This document shows, in pieces, positions 1-51,374 of a stretch of DNA of 64,000 bases. Below the pieces are notes generated by a model. That model was not told where the DNA came from and ran no database searches. It saw only the letters and a program-made list of their open reading frames with translations. Position 1 is the stretch's first letter, and each line of letters starts with the position of its first letter. The DNA is taken from contig OX328096.1 of assembly GCA_946811185.2 (NCBI GenBank), positions 64,812,845-64,876,844 of the forward strand, read 5' to 3'. This stretch comes from Hippopus hippopus (Eukaryota; Mollusca; Bivalvia; Cardiida; Cardiidae). The position numbers and the translations under genes are program-made.

Positions 1-1706
1 AAGCTGTTATGATCAGACTGTACGTACTGTACAGTATGGTCTTGATCTACAAAACCCGTGAAAATGTATGGATCGTGATGTACGAGCCCGTAGATTGTCT
101 ACAGAAATTACCATGGTGGTGCCTAGTGCTCTAAGGGTTGAAGCTGCTCGAAAATGACAGAAATAGATCAAGATAAGACAGCACATAGCCCGTGTAATAT
201 TTTTTAATATTTTATAAGATATCGTAAACATTAAAAAAAATCTTGTTTTTCCTTGCTCAGTATATTAATTCAATTGTGAAGTCGAATGATTAAAGTTATT
301 ACCAAAATTATTACTGTGCATATATAACTTTTTACATCGCTGATAGTCAAAGGTTTAGAACGGCTCAAAATTCATTAGAAGTTTGATAGTTTTGTACAAA
401 GCCTATGCAGAAAATGGTTCTAACTACTGTTTATTAAACGAAATATGTATAGTGATATATATGTATTGATTATGTTTTGGCTAAATAGATCCCGATCCTT
501 AAAGAATTAAAAAATTATTATTTTGTGTGGCTGCCATTTCAGGAAAAAAAAAAAACGTGGTTTATGCCAACTGTGAAGGCTATGATCAGGAGAATTTTGG
601 AGATGCCATGCAAAAGTCTCTGATTCTGGAGTAGAAATATAAAGATTCACAGTGTTAGAACAAGGATACAAGCAGGCTAAGATGCTTTTTGACAAACAGG
701 AAAGTCACGTTTTAGAAGAAAGTGTTTTTTTGTAAAATATGAAACACAAAGAAAAAATCACTAATAAAAATTATAGACACATGTACACATGTATGTGAAT
801 AACGATCTTAATACCACTTTGATTCCATAGTATTGCCTTTGATGCCCCTACAGAAGTTTGCTTTTTAAAATCATTTTAATGAATGGAAAATGCTGTACTT
901 GAATGCACAATTTCTCCATTTTCAAATTTCGAGTAGAAATTTAAAAATTCCGATGCTTTTATATGATTTTTTTTTCTCACATAAACATTATCACTATATA
1001 ATAATTATAATACAAGATTATTTAAGATTCCTCTGTAGACTTCTCCCCCCCCCCCTTTCTTTTTTTAGAATAAGAATACCTATTACATTCTGGTTTTTTT
1101 TTCTCTGCATTTTAGTACCATTTGTTATGATGTTCTGTTTGTAGGTGGGGGGAGGGGAAGGAACAGATACAAAAGATGTAATCACAATTTCTCAAGAGAG
1201 TCAATATTTCTGAAATTGTCCACCAAAAGATTGCGGCTTCTATGATGCTATGCATCATAAATTGGTCTTGTTTCATTTTGAAATCCGGAGTAAGTAACCA
1301 GAATGCCCAAATCAGATAGGTCTTTATTACTCGTCACAACTCGGCCGATTCCGTACCTACATCTAACTTGATCACCGGATCACCTGAAGTATGCCGAATG
1401 AGGTCGGTATATGAAAAATGCCACCAAGCGAAAGATAGATACGTATTCTAATCCGTCCACAGTTGTCTGCAAAATCGTGAAAGGGGCTTTTGTCCCCCTT
1501 GCTTATTTTAGGGGGGCTTTTGACCGTTTTCCGCTTATCATACAGCATGAATCATAGGCCTATGTGTAGGAGGTAGAAACCACGAACATTTCTTTAATGA
1601 GTAATCAAGATGATATATCTCCATACTTTTTTTAGGATTCCGAATTTTATTTTCTAAATTTATGCACATATAATCACCGGTTGAATAAATCATCGGAATA
1701 TTACTT
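1..1706. other. AT-rich intergenic DNA, no gene recognised
   Basis: Only short spurious reading frames occur here. There are homopolymer runs of A, T and C (for example around 1045-1065) and no recognisable repeat head, RNA gene or conserved protein segment. I see nothing else that can be supported. Confidence 0.5.
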
Positions 1707-2917
1707 CTTACCTAGGTATCCGGTTAAAACGTCCCACAGTCAAAACGTCCCACTTTTGGTTAAAACGTCCCCATTTCCATTCCGAATTGGTTAAAACGTC
1801 CCCTAAAACGTCCCCTTTAAACGTCCCCGTATATTTTATTAAAGTTATTATTTTGTTCTTTTGATTATTTCAGAAAAAGTACATATTTGATGTTAAACAT
1901 TATGATGTTGTCATTTATTGTTACAAGTCATTGAATTTTAACCCATTTCCTGCCGCGCTTACAGTTTTTAAGAGGCACAACATTAATTTTCGATATTTTT
2001 TATGATATTCAGCTTAATTAATACGACTTAAATCATTATTCGATGTCACTGTGTATTTCAATACCAGACCACCCTCGTGTGCGTATGGATCCTTTTTTTT
2101 GCGATTTCAGCTAATTACGATCAAGTTTGTTTAATGTAGGCTAAGCAGAATCAAGATTTTATATAATGTACGCTGAGGGTTAAGGCCCATATTGTCTCCC
2201 TACATGCGGAATGTTTATTCGACACGCTCAAACGCCTCCCTGTCTACAGCGTTCTAACTTATTTGTGTACAGTTTCCATTTAATCCTTATCTAAACAATT
2301 GGAAGTCTTAACGACCAAGAGAATGAAACATTTTCATAACACCGTAAGAAAAGGACAAATGCGAGTAATCAGCATTTTAATCTTTTCCACCAGCGTTTCC
2401 TGAGAAGTATATTTTTCTGTTGGGAGCAAATAAGGTAAAGAGCAATCTCTGTTTAAGAGCAACTGGTGTGTTTTACAAAAATGTTTCAGTCTCTGCTCTT
2501 TTGTTGGCCGTAAAAAAAACGTATGTTAGTGGAATTGTATTAATTTTTATTTACGCCTTTTTTTTTTCCTGCATTGAAGGATGGTCCTAGACAAAACCCA
2601 TCAATTTAAAACAAAAAATGGACTCTTCCACGATTAAAGGTATTTTAAAACAGAGCTCTGTTCTGTAAGTCAAATTCGCTTTAAACCACTATGTTAGGTT
2701 TAGTTAAATTGAGAATTGAGAGTGTAAAAGCACTGTGTGATAAAGAGAACATACCAGTAACAGGGATATCACCTTTTCTAAAAGTAGGGTTGGTAAAGGG
2801 TAAAAAAAAAACCATGCAGATGATAAATACAATGTGGTTGAATAGATAATAGGATCCGAGTCAGAAAGTACAGAACACATTCCGGTGAAAAGAGAGATGA
2901 TACAAAGCCAAGGGAAC

Positions 2918-2938
2918 TCTCTCTCTCTCTCTCTCTCA
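2918..2938. repeat. (CT)n microsatellite
   Basis: About nine CT dinucleotides in a row inside the 2.87-kb inverted-repeat element. Confidence 0.9.
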
Positions 2939-3133
2939 CCAACATGTCTATAACCTATAGCATATACGATAAACCATACGAAATGTCTTGCCGTAAGTGT
3001 TCATTGAACCTCGACTCCACACCGTAGCATGCCGATTTCAACCCACACTACCCTATAATATCCCTGATGTACCTAAATGGGTCAATCGGACATAAATACA
3101 AAGCAGAGCTCTGCAAACGACAAAAAATGACCA

Positions 3134-3399
3134 GCCTGCATAGCTCAGTTGGTAGAGCGTAGGACTCGTGATCATGAGGGTCATCTAAAATTACTAATGG
3201 TCTTTCGGATGAAACGTTAAACCGAGGTCCCGTGTGACGGTGCTATACACCGAGCACGTAAAAGAACCAGGCGTAACTTAGGATGGGTTTCGTCCTGTAT
3301 CTGCACTATCCCCCGTAACAATACTAACAGCCTTAGGGGGCGTCGCCCATATGGGCAACCGGTGGCGACGATAAATAAACGCAAATTCAATCAGTCAAA
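3134..3399 (+). mobile_element. tRNA-derived SINE
   Basis: The head carries a pol III A box (TAGCTCAGTTGG, 3141-3152), but the expected B box is decayed. The body has a conserved-looking middle (GATGAAACGTTAAACCGAGG and GCACGTAAAAGAACC) of the kind found in SINE central domains of invertebrates, perhaps the Meta type. The tail ends in AATAAACGCAAATTCAATCAG. It is not a functional tRNA gene because the T arm and acceptor are missing. It is nested in the 2.87-kb DNA element. Confidence 0.7.
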
Positions 3400-3561
3400 C
3401 GACAAATTTACCACGGCTTTGCTCTAACGGTGAATGTAGTCTTATAAAGCATTATAGGACAGGGAGATCGTTTGTTACCGGCTTTTCGTATTTTTATACA
3501 CAATGGTCTCAAAAGTCTATTTCATCAGTGTCGTTAAAACATGGGATCCTTTGATAAAGGT

Positions 3562-3702
3562 TAGCCTGAGTTCAGTTTGATCACTTTTTTTTTTCATTTT
3601 TTATATTCTGACATTACTTTGTCAAAAATGGGCGTCATTTCTGACAAAAAAAAGTTCGAATATAAAAAGGGGGGGGGGGTGATCGAACTGTAACCCAGGC
3701 TA
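3562..3702. mobile_element. 140-bp inverted-repeat MITE (TAGCCTG ends)
   Basis: The left end TAGCCTGAGTTCAGTTTGATC pairs with a right end whose complement reads TAGCCTGGGTTACAGTTCGA. GGT is repeated directly on both sides. The ends resemble those of the larger element at 13022-13643, so the two may share a transposase source. The middle holds T and G homopolymers. Confidence 0.6.
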
Positions 3703-4589
3703 GGTAAAGAGTTAAGTGTTAAAACCAAATTTGTAACACTTAATAGTGATATGGCTGACCGACAGAGTTGCTTCTGAAGAAGTTAATTGACCGTTCGATC
3801 AATACTGCAGCAAATCTAAAATTTGCCAAGTGCAAGGAAAACGTATACGATAGTTACTGCAACTAAAAACTTCGTGCTTCTTGTTTACCGTCTTTCCCCC
3901 CCCCCCCCCCTTCCCTCGTGGTATGGCATTAGATTATTAGATCTAGCTCTTTACAAAACGACGAAATTTTGGACTAAACCAATTGAAAGCATTTGTAGGT
4001 CTACATACACGACCAACTACATTTGCTCAAATGATGAGAAAAAGGAGTAAAGGCTGGTTACTAGTATTTTCTCATTGTCCAACAGTGTTTTCAAGGGCCG
4101 TCTCTTTTTTCATAAAATAAAAAAGAAAAAGATCCTTGATAAACTACACGATAAATACTAATCAAAAGTCCCTTACACTTCTCTTGTACAATTTCAAGAT
4201 CGGGTAAGGCTGGACAAAGGGTGATAATTATTAAAACTTTTCGGCAAGAAGGAAGTTTCAAAACTAGTTGATTCATATTATTTCGTCATTATATGCCGAC
4301 CATTTAACGAGTTTTCCTTTGCACCTGTATCCGATTTATCACACGTGCAATTAAAATCAACAAAACCTTTTAAGAAATAATTGTATTCTTTATAATTCAT
4401 ACTAAAATTGATTTAATGTATCAGCCGCTACAACATTTATCAGTTGTTGATAAGAACTAGAAAATTCGAAGTGGGACGTTTTGACCAGTTTTTTGGAACA
4501 GTGGGACTTTTTAACCAAATTGGGGGGACGTTTTAACCAAAAGTAGGACGTTTTGACTGTGGGACGTTTTGACTCTAAACCCTTACCTA

Positions 4590-5437
4590 AGTCTTTTCAT
4601 AATTCTTATATGTTTTATGATACTGAATCTAAAATATGTGTGAAATTACATAAAAAAAAAACTTTGTAAAATTATTTCTAGAACCAAATACCCATGGTAC
4701 AGTTTTGGACGCGGTCATACATCCACATAAGTGAAGAATAAATAACATCAACGTAATGTTGAATCCTCTTACCAGCTCGTTTCTGCGTTTGGCTGCTTCC
4801 GAAATGTAGTCTAAAAGGGAGAACATATTCAAAACAAAATATCTATAATGCTATACGTCATGTAGATATGTAAGATGACGCCCTAACAGCGGACTTTTTG
4901 TGTCTCGGAGCAATGATACACATATTCATATATAGTCCTGAAAAAAGAGCAGTCTTTAACTTTTACAGAATCAGTTCTTTATTTTAAGCATTTTAACAGT
5001 GTTGTGTGAGAAACAAGCTCGTCAAACATAAAACCATTAAGTATTGTAAAAGTATGAAATTACTGATGAAAATTGGGTATCCCTTTCTCTATATATTGGT
5101 TAAACAATGGCAAAAGGATTTCAAAAAAGAGATTTTGTATCGTAAATAGGCCATTTTGCTGCAGTATTTTCGAAATAATTAGACCCTAATCACCGTTTCC
5201 AGAATAAAGGGGTCTAAGTATCTCAAAAGGGTCTACGTGTCACCAAAAATCTAAAATTTTGATGGGTCTTAAATGGTCAGGGGTCTATGCGTCTCACTCC
5301 CGCCAGTGTATCGTACCATTTTACACCTATCCTTTTTATTGCGTTTTGAAAATAAACCAGTCTATCAAAAGCAAGGCAAGCAAGGGAGATAAAATCTGAA
5401 GAGGACGTAGAACGCGTTTCGAAAACATAAAAGCAAA
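4590..5437. other. Upstream region of U2AF2
   Basis: This AT-rich stretch holds no repeat that I recognise. It should contain the U2AF2 promoter and 5' UTR, but no TATA box or start site can be assigned confidently. A non-coding first exon further upstream cannot be excluded. Confidence 0.35.
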
Positions 5438-44927
<39,490 letters not shown>

Positions 44928-45793
44928 AACAAGACGGCTATTTCATACCTAGATGTACAAAGTCACTATAGACTCTGTTGCCCCATAGACACTGTTGATC
45001 CTCCTCTTGGATAGCCAAGCCAATGGGTTGAAAGAGTGTTGGTAGTGAAGACTCATTAAGAACATGGACTTTCTATAAACATTTCAATTTATCAACTCAT
45101 TTGCTGTATACAAGTTTTAAAAAACTCTTGTTTACTCTTTACCACTTAATCTGAAAAAAAAAAAAATGTGAAAACAGGCTTTTGAAAATGTGGAAGAAAA
45201 TATTGGCTATCAGCCTGACATTTTCTGTACATGTGCCTATTCTAAGACAAATTCCATATTTTAATTATGATTTGTCAACTGAAAATGCTGTGGATTTTGG
45301 CAAGTCTAGAGTTTTTCAATGTAGTTAAGGGTTAACTCATACCAAACGATAAAATTTTGAACTCCACCAAATTGCAAGAAAATAAATGATTTTTGTCTTT
45401 GATGGGTATAAAACATTGTGGGAAAAGGCTGTTTACCAGCATTTTCTTCTTTTCTCACAGTGCTTTCTTAAGAATTCTTCCTTAGGGTTGTTAAAAGTTG
45501 GAATTTTTTGGTAAAGGGTTAGATAAGGATAACATAAAGTAAGATTTTCAAAAATGTGCATACATATAAAAAATAATTGCAGCAGGAAAAGTTGATTATT
45601 TTGAGGTATTTCTTCAAACACAATGTTTTGTCACAAGTGGAAAAAAGGTTATCTACAAACAGTATTGTGTCATGAATTTGTAATAGTGGTACATGTCCAG
45701 TACAGAAACACTATTTGCTGGTGTTGTAAGTGTGCTTTCTGACGAAAAATTTCCATAAACTAATTTGTATTCTACTGTTGTTTATTCAATAAA
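44928..45793 (+). promoter_or_regulatory. U2AF2: U2AF2 3' UTR with polyadenylation signal
   Basis: AATAAA lies at 45788-45793, after TTTATTC, and is the best polyadenylation signal after the stop codon. An earlier AATAAA is at 45380-45385. If the distal site is used, the UTR includes two P1 MITE copies (45120-45335 and 45331-45525) and hence possible RNA hairpins. Confidence 0.55.
45120..45525. mobile_element. Two adjacent P1 MITE copies
   Basis: The first runs from CTCTTTACCACTTAATC to GTAGTTAAGGGTTAA and has lost its palindrome. The second starts with that same TTAA (ACTCATACCAAACG) and runs to GGTAAAGGGTTAG, with a shortened core (ATTGTGGGAAAAGGCTG). A shared TTAA fits insertion of one copy at the end of the other. 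Confidence 0.65.
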
Positions 45794-46129
45794 GACACCA
45801 GTCTTATTTTGAATTTGGGGTTAAGAGTTGATTCCTTAAGCAAATTTGTAGGAGAAGACATGGGAAACATCCATAATTGTGATCAAGCAAAGTCATAGAG
45901 TAGCACACAAATGCATTTGAAAATACTGTGGCAAAAGGTGAGACGCTTGCCATGAGGAATGTCTAAAATGCCCTAATGTTTTCACAAGATGTCTGTAGTA
46001 AGACCAAAAAGTTTACAAGATATAATACTCTGTCAGATTTGGGTTAGATATTGCTACATTGTAGACAAGAACAGAGATAGAGTGGTATCAGTTTCTGAAT
46101 TCTACTTATAAGTTATTCTTGATGATCTG

Positions 46130-46358
46130 TATAACTCTTTACCTAACAAGAACACTTCAGACTTGTCTGTATTGAAAGGATTAGCAGATGGTAAACTTAA
46201 GATGGCGATGATAGAACTTAATTGTTGACAGGGTAGAAAACATCCTGGGAAAAGGAGAAAATGCTGGTTAACAGCATTTTCTCCTTTTCCAACCATGTTT
46301 TCATAAGCTGTCTTACTCAGGGTTATTAAAACTCAGGATTGTGTGGTAATGGGTTAAA
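46130..46358. mobile_element. P1 palindromic MITE
   Basis: AACTCTTTACCTAACAAG opens it and GTGTGGTAATGGGTTAA closes it. The palindrome GGGAAAAGGAGAAAATGCTG pairs with AACAGCATTTTCTCCTTTTCC. Confidence 0.8.
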
Positions 46359-46635
46359 GCAACCATTTGAAATCCAGTTCTAAATTCCAAGACTAGTCTA
46401 TTTGATAAACTGAGACGGAATGTCTAAACCTAACAGATAGCTTGTCTTTGGACTTGGAAAAAGATTTAGAATGATAGGCGAGTACAGTACAGCTCCTAAC
46501 CAAACATTACTCAGATTACTGTAATTATCCTCTGGATGATTTGAAACCAGCATAAGGACATTTTCAATCTTTAGAGTTGTCAGTACAACTTCAGTTTTTT
46601 TGTGGAAGACAATGTAGATCAAAACTGGATTAGTT

Positions 46636-46890
46636 TTTGTTGGAGTTTAATGCCGTTTTAATAGCTTAGATCACAGAATGGCAGTCAGTGCACCTATGTA
46701 TGGCTTTCCTGGCTTTCTTACACTAGTACTGACACACCTTTCTTTCCAAGCCACTGACTACTTCTCACATGCATCAGAGGTGACAGGTAAAAACTTGCTG
46801 GAAAGAAAGTTTGCAACAGCCTGATACTGAACCAGCAACCACCAGGTTGCGAGTCAGATCCACTAACCACTGAGCTACAGAGCTGGGCTC
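46636..46890 (-). mobile_element. tRNA-derived SINE, minus orientation
   Basis: On the minus strand the head reads CTGTAGCTCAGTGGTTAGTG with a tRNA-like body. The body carries CTTTCTTTCCAGCAAG and the far end ATTAAACTCCAACAAAAAC. Same family as 39525-39805. Confidence 0.72.
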
Positions 46891-47222
46891 AAAACCAGAC
46901 TGCTTTTTTGAGAGGGTATAAATCAAGATCAGAAATGCTATGGCCTACACTGTCCACAAAATTTGATATTATATCTTGTGCTTAAAGGCTTTGGAGTGAT
47001 ATCTCACTGCCCTTTCTGTGGTGAACCTTACAGGCGAGTACTAGACTCTGTGATTCAAAGCAGATATGTCTTAGAAAAGGAAAAAAAAAACTTTTTGATG
47101 CTGTGTTGTAAAGGAGAAAATGTGTGCTACTGTTAATCACTCCTTTTCATACATTACATGTATTGTCAACAGCTTTGTACCCAAATGGAATGTCATAGTT
47201 AAATGGTAATTCCTTATTCATG

Positions 47223-47713
47223 TTTAACCCTTTTCCACACAACTCAAGAGTTTTAACAACCCTGAAGAAGGAGGCTATGAAAACAAAGTGGAAAAAGGAT
47301 AAGATGTTTGTAACCAGTATTTTCTCCTTTCCTCACAATGCTTTTCACCATATCAAGAATAGAATTCATTTGAGCTGCATTTATTTTACCATATGGCTTG
47401 CAACATGCGAAAAGGGGCATTCGGACATTTGCTTAAAGTGTCGTCTCGGATCAGCCTGCGCAGTCCGTGCAGGCTAATCCGAGACGGCACTTTACGACTA
47501 TATTACATTTTGTGCTATGGTAGACTTGTGCAAAACAGAAAATTACATAAAAACGGAAAGTGTCGTTTTGGAGTAGCCTGCGCGGACTGCGCAGGCTGAT
47601 CCAAGACGACACTTTACGCAAATGACCGAATGCCCCTTTTCGCGTGTTGCAGGCCATATGCAAATGCTTTCAGTTTGATTGAGTCCAAAATTTCATCGTT
47701 TGGTAAAGAATGA
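47223..47713. mobile_element. P1 MITE interrupted by a GC-core MITE
   Basis: TTTAACCCTTTTCCACACAA opens it and GTTTGGTAAAGAATG closes it. The copy is split at about 47388-47660 by the GC-rich element. On the right side P1 resumes with CAAATGCTTTCAGTTTGATT. Confidence 0.75.
47390..47660. mobile_element. 271-bp GC-core inverted-repeat MITE
   Basis: CATATGGCTTGCAACATGCG plus AAAAGGGGCATTCGG at the left is inverted at the right as CCGAATGCCCCTTTT and CGCGTGTTGCAGGCCATATG. Two inner palindromes read GCCTGCGCAGTCCGTGCAGGC and a near twin, each followed by a GAGACG/AAGACGACACTTTACG motif. Open frames on both strands are by-products of the palindromes. Confidence 0.85.
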
Positions 47714-47918
47714 AATGTGGAGGTAACCAAATGCAATGTGTTTGGTTGGTATAACAGTCTCAAGAGCCTGTCTTGGTATGCACATCTATTTTAGTCCAAT
47801 CTTGTTCTCTAATCTCTGTTGAAGTAACGTAAGTAGCCAGCACTGACTTTTACTTAGGAAGAGTCTATGCAAATATTTTGTTTCTTGTTGGGTGCATTAG
47901 TAGTCTATCTGTTGTTTA

Positions 47919-48742
47919 ACCCTTTACTACACAATCCTGAGTTTTAACAATCCTAAGAAAGATTTTGAAAACATTATTGGTAAAGAAGAAAATGCTGGTG
48001 ACCAGCATTTTCTCCTTTACCAACAATGTTTTCTGTTCTTACAGAGGATTCCAGTCATTGGAGCGACATCCAATTTTTAGCTCCACTGGCCGAAGGCCAG
48101 CGGGCTTATGTCATAGCCCGTTGTCCGTTGTGCGTGCGTCTGTCTGTGTGTCTGTCCGTCCGTGCATTTACTTTTATTTCAAACATCTTCTTTTCTGAAA
48201 CTACCCATCCAATTTTGATGAAACTTCACAGATATGATCCTGCCATGGTCCTCTTCAGAATTTCTTGAAAGAATTTGATTCCTTCAAAAACTCTGGTTGC
48301 CATGGCAACAAAACTTAAAAATATTGGAAAGCTTTGAAAATCTTCTTGTGTGAAACCATAAGGCCTAGGGCTACCAAATTTGGCATGTAGCTTTGTCTAG
48401 TGGGCCTCTATCAAGTTTCTTGAAATTATAGCCCTGGGGTCAAATTTGACCTCGCCCCGGGATCAGATTCACCCCGAGGGGTCAGAAGTTTTACATGGGC
48501 TTATATAGTGAAATCTTTAGAAATCTTCTTGTTACTAACCATATGAACTAGGGCTACCAATTTTAGTCCTATCTCAGGGGTCTTATGTTCAAAACCAATT
48601 GGCCAAGTATTGTAATGTTTGGCATGTGATTTTACGTATTAGCCAGTGGAGCGATACAGGGCCATCATGGCCCTCTTGTTTATCTTCAAATGCTTTGACT
48701 TTGAACCTGTGTAAAGTTTTGTTGTTCAGTAAAGAGTTAACT
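47919..48742. mobile_element. P1 MITE interrupted by an S2 element
   Basis: TTTAACCCTTTACTACACAA opens it. The palindrome (AAAGAAGAAAATGCTGGTGACC and its inverse) is at about 47980-48032. After the S2 insert, P1 resumes with CTTCAAATGCTTTGACTTTG and closes with TTCAGTAAAGAGTTAA. Confidence 0.75.
48074..48680 (+). mobile_element. S2 element, complete
   Basis: The head TTTTTAGCTCCACTGGCC with GGCCGAAGGCC starts it. A GTGCGTCTGTCTGTGTGTC tract follows, with body CTACCCATCCAATTTTGATG. The tail is GCCAGTGGAGCGATACAGGG, then CCATCATGGCCCTCTTGTT. It sits inside a P1 copy, which makes its boundaries clear. Confidence 0.8.
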
Positions 48743-49119
48743 GAATTGTAATAAAAGTGTAAATTTCTAGAAATCAAAACTGTAATACATGCAGTACCTA
48801 ATAAACGGCTGGTGTCAGGATCAGTGGCAATGCAACATGGGGTAAAAAAAGAAGGTTACAGGTCTATAGATAGATTGTATGATGTCAAAAAGAGTGGAAG
48901 AATGAGATTATTGAATAGTTTTAAAAATATCGTATGAAACCTAAGGCAAGTTTTGATAGGATTTAATCACTTTGTAAGGTATTTCAATAAATGAATTGGC
49001 TTTGGTAACAAGTATTCTAAGCTTATTTTGATTACTAAATGTTTGTCATATTTTGTGCTGTTTATTTTGTGCAAGACCTTGCTCCTTGGAGTTTGAGGAG
49101 TACCCCTAAGTGCAGTGGT

Positions 49120-49335
49120 TTACCCTTTTCAACACAATCCCGACTTAATGACCCTGAGAAAGAAAAATTTAAAAAAAAAAAAGAAAATGCTGGTAACAAG
49201 CATTTTCCTTTTGTCCAACAATGTTTTCTGCCCTTCCCAGAACAAAATTTCTACTTTTGAGTCACATTTTTTTTGTCGTCTGCAAACACTTCCAATTTGT
49301 AAAAAGTCTAAAATTTTGTTTTGTGGTATAGATTT
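49120..49335. mobile_element. P1 MITE
   Basis: CCCTTTTCAACACAATCCCG opens it and TGTTTTGTGGTATAGATTTAA closes it. The left palindrome arm has become a run of A (AAAAAAAAAAAGAAAATGCTGG). Confidence 0.65.
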
Positions 49336-49394
49336 AAGGCATGGTATTTGTTACTAAGAGGTACTTGGCTCAGTCTGGAGGCACTTAAAAGAAG

Positions 49395-49931
49395 AAAATG
49401 TCCATTGTAAGAAGTGAGTGTCTATGGTAATAAAGGAATGACTTTTGAAACAAGGGAATATCCATAGTAACAAAGGAATATCTATTTTAACAAGGAAATT
49501 TCCATGGTAACAAAGGCATGTCTATGGTAAGAGGTATAAATAGGGCATGTCTATGGTAACAAGGGCATATCCATGGTAAGTAGGGCATGCCCATGATAAC
49601 AGGGGTATTTCCATGGTAACAAGGGAATGTCCATAGTAACGAGGGAACATCTGTTGTATCAAGAGAATGTCCATAGTAACAAGGGAACTCTGTGTAGGAC
49701 TCTTAAGCTGGAGGCCTCAGGTTTGAGCCTCTTTGGAAACACTGGATTTTTCTTGGAAGTGTCCTTTGGCAAGACTGGGCAAGCCTAGTATTGGTGAAAC
49801 ACAGGACATAGTGTACATGGCTAAGTGAATTGTTGCTATGACTGAAATAATATTGAAAGCTGCGTTTAAACACCAGTCAATCAATCAGTAAATCTTAGTA
49901 ACAAGGGAATATCCATGGTAACAATGGTCAA
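49395..49931 (+). repeat. Minisatellite of about 21 bp, split by a SINE
   Basis: Units like CCATGGTAACAAGGGAATGT repeat with variation from 49395 to 49690 and resume at 49893-49931. The gap is a SINE. Confidence 0.8.
49693..49892 (+). mobile_element. SINE nested in the minisatellite
   Basis: The head is decayed (AGCTGGAGGCCTCAGGTTTG). The body and tail have GACTGAAATAATATTGAAAG and GCGTTTAAACACCAGTCAAT with CAATCAGTAAAT, as in other SINEs here. Confidence 0.65.
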
Positions 49932-50217
49932 CTGCAGAGGCCTAGCTTTAAATGGTGAAATAGGGCAAGGAATGAGCAAGAGGCTGGTGTAATGTGACTG
50001 AAATACTGTTGAATGCACAAGTCCTATTTAATCTTAGTCAATATTTCTGTGTTTTATTGATCTTGGGGTTAAGTATTTTGAAAACATTGTTGGAACAGGA
50101 TAAAATGCTGATTACCACCAAGTTTCTGTCCCTTTTAAAGACAACTTCCATCGTTTGAACAATGTTCTACATACTCTGTGTAAAAGTTTTCCAAATGAAC
50201 CAAATCTAAAATTATTG

Positions 50218-50440
50218 GGATCTAGCTGTCACATAGGTGAAGTGGTTGGATTTGTAATCCACAGGCCATGGGTTCAATCCTTACCCTTTTGCTGGGTTTT
50301 CCATGGGAGTGTCCTTAGGAAAGACACTCTTGAAACCTTGCTTACAGGACCCACAAGTACAAATGAGCAGTAGCTATAATTAAATTGAATTATGTTGAAA
50401 GCAGCATATAACAACTCTGTACAGAAAAGCAATAAAATTG
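50218..50440 (+). mobile_element. tRNA-derived SINE, decayed
   Basis: The tRNA-like part reads GAAGTGGTTGGATTTGTAAT and GGGTTCAATCC (B-box-like). The body shows TTTCCATGGGAGTGTCCTTA, and the end has GTTGAAAGCAGCATATAACA. Confidence 0.65.
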
Positions 50441-51250
50441 TTTGCTCTCGAGTCAAAAATACCAAACAACAAAATTATACAAGTACATGTATGAGAGGGA
50501 GTATAAAATGTCAGTGCATAATTTATGATTGATAATTCCCAAATTATGATTTGTGTCTGCAGGATAACTACATTTATTTATCAGGCCTATTTTACAATTT
50601 ATCTAAAACAGCATTCACTGAAATCGGGTATATAACCTAAGTCTTGGACAGCAGAGTACTCCCTTTTAAAACTCTTGCTTGGGGACTCTTTTGAGAGAAA
50701 TTTTGTATTAGCAGATTGTATTCAAATACAACTGCTTCCTTGTATCTACTATTCTGTTTTGTAAAATGGAGAACCCATACAACAGGGGAATGTAACCATA
50801 AAAATATTTTGATGCAGTTATACCCCTTTTTTGCCTAGGAAGTTTCAGTGAAAAGCAACTTGTTGAGCATTGGCACCGAAATGTGCAGCATTTGTTTAGG
50901 TTTGAATACAGCAACAGGATAAAACAGGTTAATTAGACAATAAGTCTTTACCAGATAGCAAAATTTTAGACTCTTATTGGCTGTAAGAATTGACCTTACA
51001 GGACAGAGCTACGTTACAGCTCACTGCATTTTAGATCGAGGTAAAGTTGATAAATCAAAAATCATCATGAGTAGCTGTATTCCATAAAGCAAAGGATCTA
51101 TAAAGTACTGTTGTGATGCATGTGTTTACTCCCATTTACGACGAACAATTCCGAACTGGCTCGAGGCCACAAAAATGAAAAATAAACTGGTTGACTCATG
51201 TCAAAGGTTAGCCAAGCCCTGCCAGATCAATTCTTACAGCCTATACATGT

Positions 51251-51374
51251 TTAACCCTTTACCACACAAAGCCGACTTTTAACGACCCTGGGAAAGAGCC
51301 ACATTGAAATTGTCGTCTGTAAATGCTTTCAATTTGGACAAGGGTAATATTTTGTCGTCTGGTAAAGGGTTAAA
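51251..51374. mobile_element. P1 MITE with core deleted
   Basis: TTTAACCCTTTACCACACAA and CTGGTAAAGGGTTAAAA mark both ends, but the whole central palindrome is missing. This is useful for seeing the terminal parts. Confidence 0.75.

Larger units (their letters stand above)
1715..4581. mobile_element. 2.87-kb inverted-repeat DNA element with 8-bp TSD
   Basis: The direct repeat CTTACCTA flanks the element at 1707-1714 and 4582-4589. The left end (GGTATCCGGTTAAAACGTCC) and the reverse complement of the right end (GGTTTAGAGTCAAAACGTCC) match at most positions. Both ends carry the motif AAAACGTCCC several times (1725-1830 and 4468-4577), and roughly 50 bp there is nearly identical between the two ends. 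No transposase frame is visible inside, so it is non-autonomous. An 8-bp duplication fits hAT or P-type transposons, but the terminal GGT is not typical of hAT. A SINE (3134-3399) and a small inverted-repeat element (3562-3702) sit inside it. Boundaries are well supported; the superfamily is inferred. Confidence 0.75.

Noticed and set aside
3134..3185. tRNA gene suggested by TAGCTCAGTTGGTAGAGC
   Set aside because: Only the left half is tRNA-like. There is no T arm or paired acceptor, and a SINE body follows.
47393..47663. Two overlapping open frames on opposite strands
   Set aside because: They come from the palindromic GC-core MITE, whose two strands are nearly alike.
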